Shown in pieces: positions 5,494 through 8,120 of a stretch of 8,120 bases of DNA (position 1 is its first letter; each line of letters opens with the position of its first letter). The notes below the pieces were generated by a model. That model did not search any database, was not told where the DNA came from, and saw only the letters and a list, made by a program, of their open reading frames with translations. This DNA is from Thermoplasmata archaeon (GTDB lineage: Archaea; Thermoplasmatota; Thermoplasmata; Lutacidiplasmatales; UBA184), in NCBI GenBank assembly GCA_021798415.1, contig JAJZGO010000066.1, positions 1-8,120 on the forward strand, read 5' to 3'. Both the position numbers and the translations under genes were made by a program.

Positions 5494-6560
5494 ACCGGCG
5501 TCGCCTTCGCGCGCGCGGACGGACCCACCGGTTCCGGCCGGGGCGACTCGACGGCCCGGTTGATCGCGATCTCGGCGAGGTCGCTCGCGTAGAGCGCGCT
5601 CCGCTCGAGGCTCTCGAGAACGTAGGCGAGGCCGACCGCGAGCCGGCCGCGCTTCGAGGAGAGCTCGCGGAGGATGTGCTCGCGCTCGCGCGTGAGCGCG
5701 TGGGCGGCGTCGATCGCTCCGTTCGCCTTCGCGATGTCCCGGGTTTCGAGACTGTCGAGCGCGTCCGCGAGCGCGCTCGCCGCCGCGGCGGCCATCCGGT
5801 CGAGTTCGGCGGCGAGCCGCTCGGGCGTGCGCTCGGCGCCGAGCGTGGTCGCGGTCTCCGCGATCCGCACCGCATGGTCGGCGATCCGCTCGAGCACGCG
5901 CGACGCGAGAAGGTACGTGGAGCACTCGGGCAACGTGAGGTCGAGCGTCGTGAGGATCCGCGCGTCGCGCAGCGCGCTCGTCACCTGCTTTTCGAGGAAC
6001 CAGTGGAGGCGGTCGACCTCCCAGTCTCGGTCCACGACGTCCCGCGCGATCGACGCGTCGCGTCCCCGGAACGCGACCATCGCGTCCGACTGCATCGCCC
6101 GGACCATCTGGTGCTCCCGCCGCAGGATCGACGGGATCGGGAGCGGGTTCGCGCCGACGACGTCCTGGAGGACGACCGACTCCGACGTCTCCTCGAGGAT
6201 CTCGGGCCCGATCATCCGCTGGGCGAAGTTGCGGACGACCTCGCGCGTGCGCGGGCCCATCCGGTTCGGCGTGCGGACCTCGAGGAGCGGGTACCCGGCG
6301 ATGTACTCCGCGATCAATCGCCGGAAGAGGTGCTCCGAGTCCATCTCGTTCGTGACCCCGACCACCCGGCGCTCGGGCTCGGACGGGGTCGCCGCCTCGG
6401 CGAAGACCGTCAGCGAGCCGTCGGCGCGGGGCGCGAAGTAGAGCACGTCGCCCGCGCCCAGCCCCCGGGTCGTGACCCAGTTCTTCGGCAGCGAGACGAT
6501 GAACGTCGAACCGCCGGTCTTCTGGATACGGCGCCCGTGGAACCCTCCGCTCGTGCGCAT
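5475..6560 (-). CDS. AbrB-PhoU phosphate regulator (SpoVT/AbrB domain plus two PhoU repeats)
   Basis: The 361-residue product starts with a swapped-hairpin AbrB/SpoVT DNA-binding domain at about residues 8-55 (RRIQKTGGSTFIVSLPKNWV, then GLGAGDVLYF). A linker follows, then two PhoU-type three-helix repeats at about 145-235 and 250-337. The first repeat carries the PhoU signature RVLERIADHAVRIAE (221-235), with Glu224 and Asp228 as likely metal ligands. The second has YVLESLERSALYASDLAEIA (313-332). The C-terminal tail (338-361) is Pro/Ala-rich and disordered-looking. Archaeal proteins of this architecture are regarded as phosphate-uptake regulators: the AbrB part binds DNA and the PhoU part senses the state of a transporter. 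Its likely target is the facing transporter gene, its own promoter, or both (inference). The ATG at 6558-6560 lies about 34 bases from the TATA box at 6590-6597. The gene is convergent with the transporter fusion, so the pair share a 19-base 3' overlap. Confidence 0.88.
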   Translation of the reverse strand: MRTSGGFHGRRIQKTGGSTFIVSLPKNWVTTRGLGAGDVLYFAPRADGSLTVFAEAATPSEPERRVVGVTNEMDSEHLFRRLIAEYIAGYPLLEVRTPNRMGPRTREVVRNFAQRMIGPEILEETSESVVLQDVVGANPLPIPSILRREHQMVRAMQSDAMVAFRGRDASIARDVVDRDWEVDRLHWFLEKQVTSALRDARILTTLDLTLPECSTYLLASRVLERIADHAVRIAETATTLGAERTPERLAAELDRMAAAAASALADALDSLETRDIAKANGAIDAAHALTREREHILRELSSKRGRLAVGLAYVLESLERSALYASDLAEIAINRAVESPRPEPVGPSARAKATPVQGPGA

Positions 6561-6589
6561 CTACGGTGAGGGGGCGGACCTACGACTGT

Positions 6590-6597
6590 CTATATAG
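6590..6597 (-). promoter_or_regulatory. TATA box of the AbrB-PhoU gene
   Basis: CTATATAG is the most A/T-rich and best TATA match in the window. It lies 30-37 bases upstream of the ATG at 6560 on the minus strand, so transcription should start about 5-10 bases before the start codon. It is fully palindromic. Confidence 0.75.
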
Positions 6598-6658
6598 CAA
6601 CCGCCGACGGCCGTGCCCGAAGCGGCGCGCGGCCGGCTCGGGAGCGTCCTCCGGGACA

Positions 6659-6666
6659 CTAAATAC
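6659..6666 (+). promoter_or_regulatory. TATA box of the HcnAB/sarcosine-oxidase-like gene
   Basis: CTAAATAC is an A/T island about 35 bases before the ATG at 6698, predicting a leader of roughly 8 bases. It is 61 bases from the divergent PhoU TATA box, so each gene has its own core promoter. The intervening stretch (6598-6658) is GC-rich and shows nothing else I can name. Confidence 0.68.
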
Positions 6667-6697
6667 TCGGCGCATCGGTGACGAGCGGTCGCGCAGC

Positions 6698-8120
6698 ATG
6701 GTCCGAGCCCCGCGTCGCCGGTTCACCTACTCGGGACGGGCCCACGAGGCCGCGGACGGTGCGACGCTCCTCGCCGCGCTGGCCGCGGACGGGGTCCCCA
6801 CGCTCGGCCGCTCGACCCGCTACCATCGACCGAGGGCGCCGTTCTGCGGCATCGGCCAGTGCGCCGGCTGCCTCGTGCGCGTGAACGGCCGGCCGGGCGT
6901 TCGCTCCTGCCGCCACGTGGTGGCGGACGGGGACCGCGTCGAGAGCGAGGCCGGCTGGCCGAGCGCCCGCTTCGACGTGTTCGCCGTCCTCGACGCGCTC
7001 TTCCCCGGCGGGATCGACACCCTGCACGGGTTCCGCCGCCCGGCGTTCGCCGTACCGCTGTACCAGCGGATCGTCCGGCGGCTCGCCGGCTACGGTCGGC
7101 CCCCGGACCCCGGCAGCGAGAGGGGGATCGCCGCTCCGCCGCTGCGCGTCGACGCCGAGGTCGCGGTCGTGGGCGGCGGGAGGAGCGGCCGGGCCGCGGC
7201 GGCCCGGCTCGTCGCGCTCGGCGCACGGCCGACGCTCCTCGACCGCGACCCGAGCGGCCCCGACCTCCCGGGCGTCGACCGCCATCGCGGGGTCTCGGTC
7301 ACCTACCTGCCTCCGCCCGCCGCTGGCGGCGAGCGCCCGTTCACCCTCCTCGGATTCTCGGAACCGGCGTGCGGAGTGCTCGTCCGGGCGCGTCGCGTCG
7401 TCGTCGCCGTCGGCGGGTACGACGCATCGCTCCTCTTCGACGGCAACGACCGCCCCGGCGTCCAGAGCGCGGACGGGGCGCTCGCGCTCGCCGCGGCGCT
7501 CGGACACGCCCCGTTCCGCCGCGGCGTCGTGGTCGGAGGCGGGGCGAGGGCCCGGGCGGTGCTCGAAGCCCTCGGCCCCAGCGTCGGCGCGGTCGTCGCG
7601 CCGGGCGAGATCCGGCCCGAGGTCGTCCGCCTCGCCTCGGACCTCGGGATCCCGCTCTACCCGCGCTCGCTCGTCCTCGGAACGCGCGGTCGGGGCCGCG
7701 TCCGCGCTCTCGCCCTCCGCGCGCGAGGAACGGGGGCCGGGTTCTCGGTCGACGGCGACGCGGTCGTCCTCGCCCACCGCCGCCTGCCGAACGCCCAGCT
7801 CTTCTTCCAGGCGGGGGCGAAGATGGCGTGGGGCGGCGGCACCGGGGCGTACTACCCGGTCGCCGATGCGGCCGGCGCGACGTCGGTGCCCGGCCTCTTC
7901 GCGATCGGCGAGGCGGCCGGGGTGGCCGAGCCGTTCGCTGCGGAGAGCGGCGAGCGGGCCGCCGACGCGATCGCCGGGACCGCGAGCGGGCCCCTCGAGC
8001 CCCTCGAGGGCGTGGCGCGCCCCGGCCCCGCGGAGCTCGAGGGGTACTACCGGGAGCTTCTCGCCGCCCGCCCCCGGGGCCGCTGGATCGCCTGCGCGTG
8101 CGAGGACGTCCGGCTCGACG
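6698..8120 (+). CDS. [2Fe-2S]/FAD oxidoreductase of the HcnA-HcnB / sarcosine oxidase alpha type, 3' end cut off
   Basis: The frame is open from ATG 6698 to the window end (474 codons and one base). Residues 1-90 are a ferredoxin-like [2Fe-2S] domain with cysteines 50, 55, 58 and 71 (CGIGQCAGC, then RSC), the HcnA/opine-oxidase-subunit pattern. Residues 153-185 hold the first nucleotide-binding fold (VAVVGGGRSG) for FAD. VAVGGYDASLLF and GNDRPGVQSADGALAL (236-264) match the ATGA-x-E...NDRPGV signature of sarcosine oxidase alpha and HcnB. A second glycine-rich fold, VVVGGGARARAV, is at 277-288, and GLFAIGEAAGVAEP (399-412) closes the FAD site. IACACEDV at 464-471 begins a BFD-like cluster domain; C466 and C468 are its first two cysteines and the rest would lie outside the window. 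These enzymes oxidise glycine, proline, sarcosine or opines, usually with a DAO-type partner subunit. The substrate is not readable here. A downstream beta subunit is expected but unseen. Confidence 0.87.
   Translation, partial: MVRAPRRRFTYSGRAHEAADGATLLAALAADGVPTLGRSTRYHRPRAPFCGIGQCAGCLVRVNGRPGVRSCRHVVADGDRVESEAGWPSARFDVFAVLDALFPGGIDTLHGFRRPAFAVPLYQRIVRRLAGYGRPPDPGSERGIAAPPLRVDAEVAVVGGGRSGRAAAARLVALGARPTLLDRDPSGPDLPGVDRHRGVSVTYLPPPAAGGERPFTLLGFSEPACGVLVRARRVVVAVGGYDASLLFDGNDRPGVQSADGALALAAALGHAPFRRGVVVGGGARARAVLEALGPSVGAVVAPGEIRPEVVRLASDLGIPLYPRSLVLGTRGRGRVRALALRARGTGAGFSVDGDAVVLAHRRLPNAQLFFQAGAKMAWGGGTGAYYPVADAAGATSVPGLFAIGEAAGVAEPFAAESGERAADAIAGTASGPLEPLEGVARPGPAELEGYYRELLAARPRGRWIACACEDVRLD

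Noticed and set aside
2113..5925. A 1270-codon open frame on the minus strand
   Set aside because: It lies antisense to the Fur-like, dehydrogenase and transporter genes. Its product is low-complexity Arg/Glu/Asp/Pro-rich with no recognisable domain, as expected from the shadow of GC-rich coding DNA.
4263..6569. A 768-codon open frame on the plus strand
   Set aside because: It overlaps the transporter and the AbrB-PhoU gene, both with clear domains. Its product is Arg-rich and featureless.
6659..7777. A 372-codon open frame on the minus strand
   Set aside because: It is antisense to the iron-sulfur/FAD oxidoreductase, whose cysteine and glycine motifs establish the coding strand.
7988..8010. 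Short tandem repeat of CCCCTCGAG
   Set aside because: Only two copies, within a coding region, encoding PLEPLEG. It has the look of codon bias rather than a repeat element.
1..8120. CRISPR arrays, tRNA or rRNA genes, insertion sequences
   Set aside because: I saw no regularly spaced repeats, no cloverleaf-like gene, no terminal inverted repeats and no transposase or integrase motifs on either strand.

Overview
The window is very GC-rich DNA and looks archaeal. Short A/T-rich TATA-like boxes stand about 25-35 bases before several start codons, with little or no leader and mostly no convincing Shine-Dalgarno sequence. The gene content fits as well: an AbrB-PhoU regulator, a DUF47 domain and a Fur-like zinc protein. 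A high-GC member of the Thermoplasmatota is my best guess, at low confidence. The lineage cannot be proven from this window.

Layout. Positions 1-492 (minus) hold the N-terminal 164 codons of a Nudix hydrolase that runs off the left edge. Positions 571-1131 (minus) encode a four-helix DoxX/DoxD-like membrane protein. A divergent intergenic region then leads rightwards to a pyridoxamine-phosphate-oxidase-like flavoprotein (1235-1825), a very small protein that is only the C-terminal zinc/dimerisation half of a Fur-family regulator (1848-2156), and an iron-alcohol-dehydrogenase-family protein whose metal site is altered (2182-3336).

Next is a phosphate block. A 692-residue fusion protein (3415-5493) joins a complete Pho84/PiPT-type major-facilitator phosphate symporter to a C-terminal DUF47/PhoU-like helical domain. 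Facing it, and overlapping its 3' end by 19 bases, is an AbrB-PhoU regulator (5475-6560, minus). Together they look like a self-contained phosphate uptake and sensing unit. Its unusual point is that the DUF47 partner, normally a separate protein paired with Pit transporters, is fused to an unrelated transporter.

From 6698 to the right edge (plus) lies the start of a multi-cofactor oxidoreductase of the HcnA-HcnB / sarcosine-oxidase-alpha / opine-oxidase type: an N-terminal [2Fe-2S] domain, FAD and second dinucleotide-binding folds, and the beginning of a C-terminal BFD-like cluster domain. It is divergent from the PhoU gene, with a separate TATA box for each. I saw no tRNA, rRNA, CRISPR array, insertion sequence or other mobile element, and no stretch over 300 bases lacks a gene.
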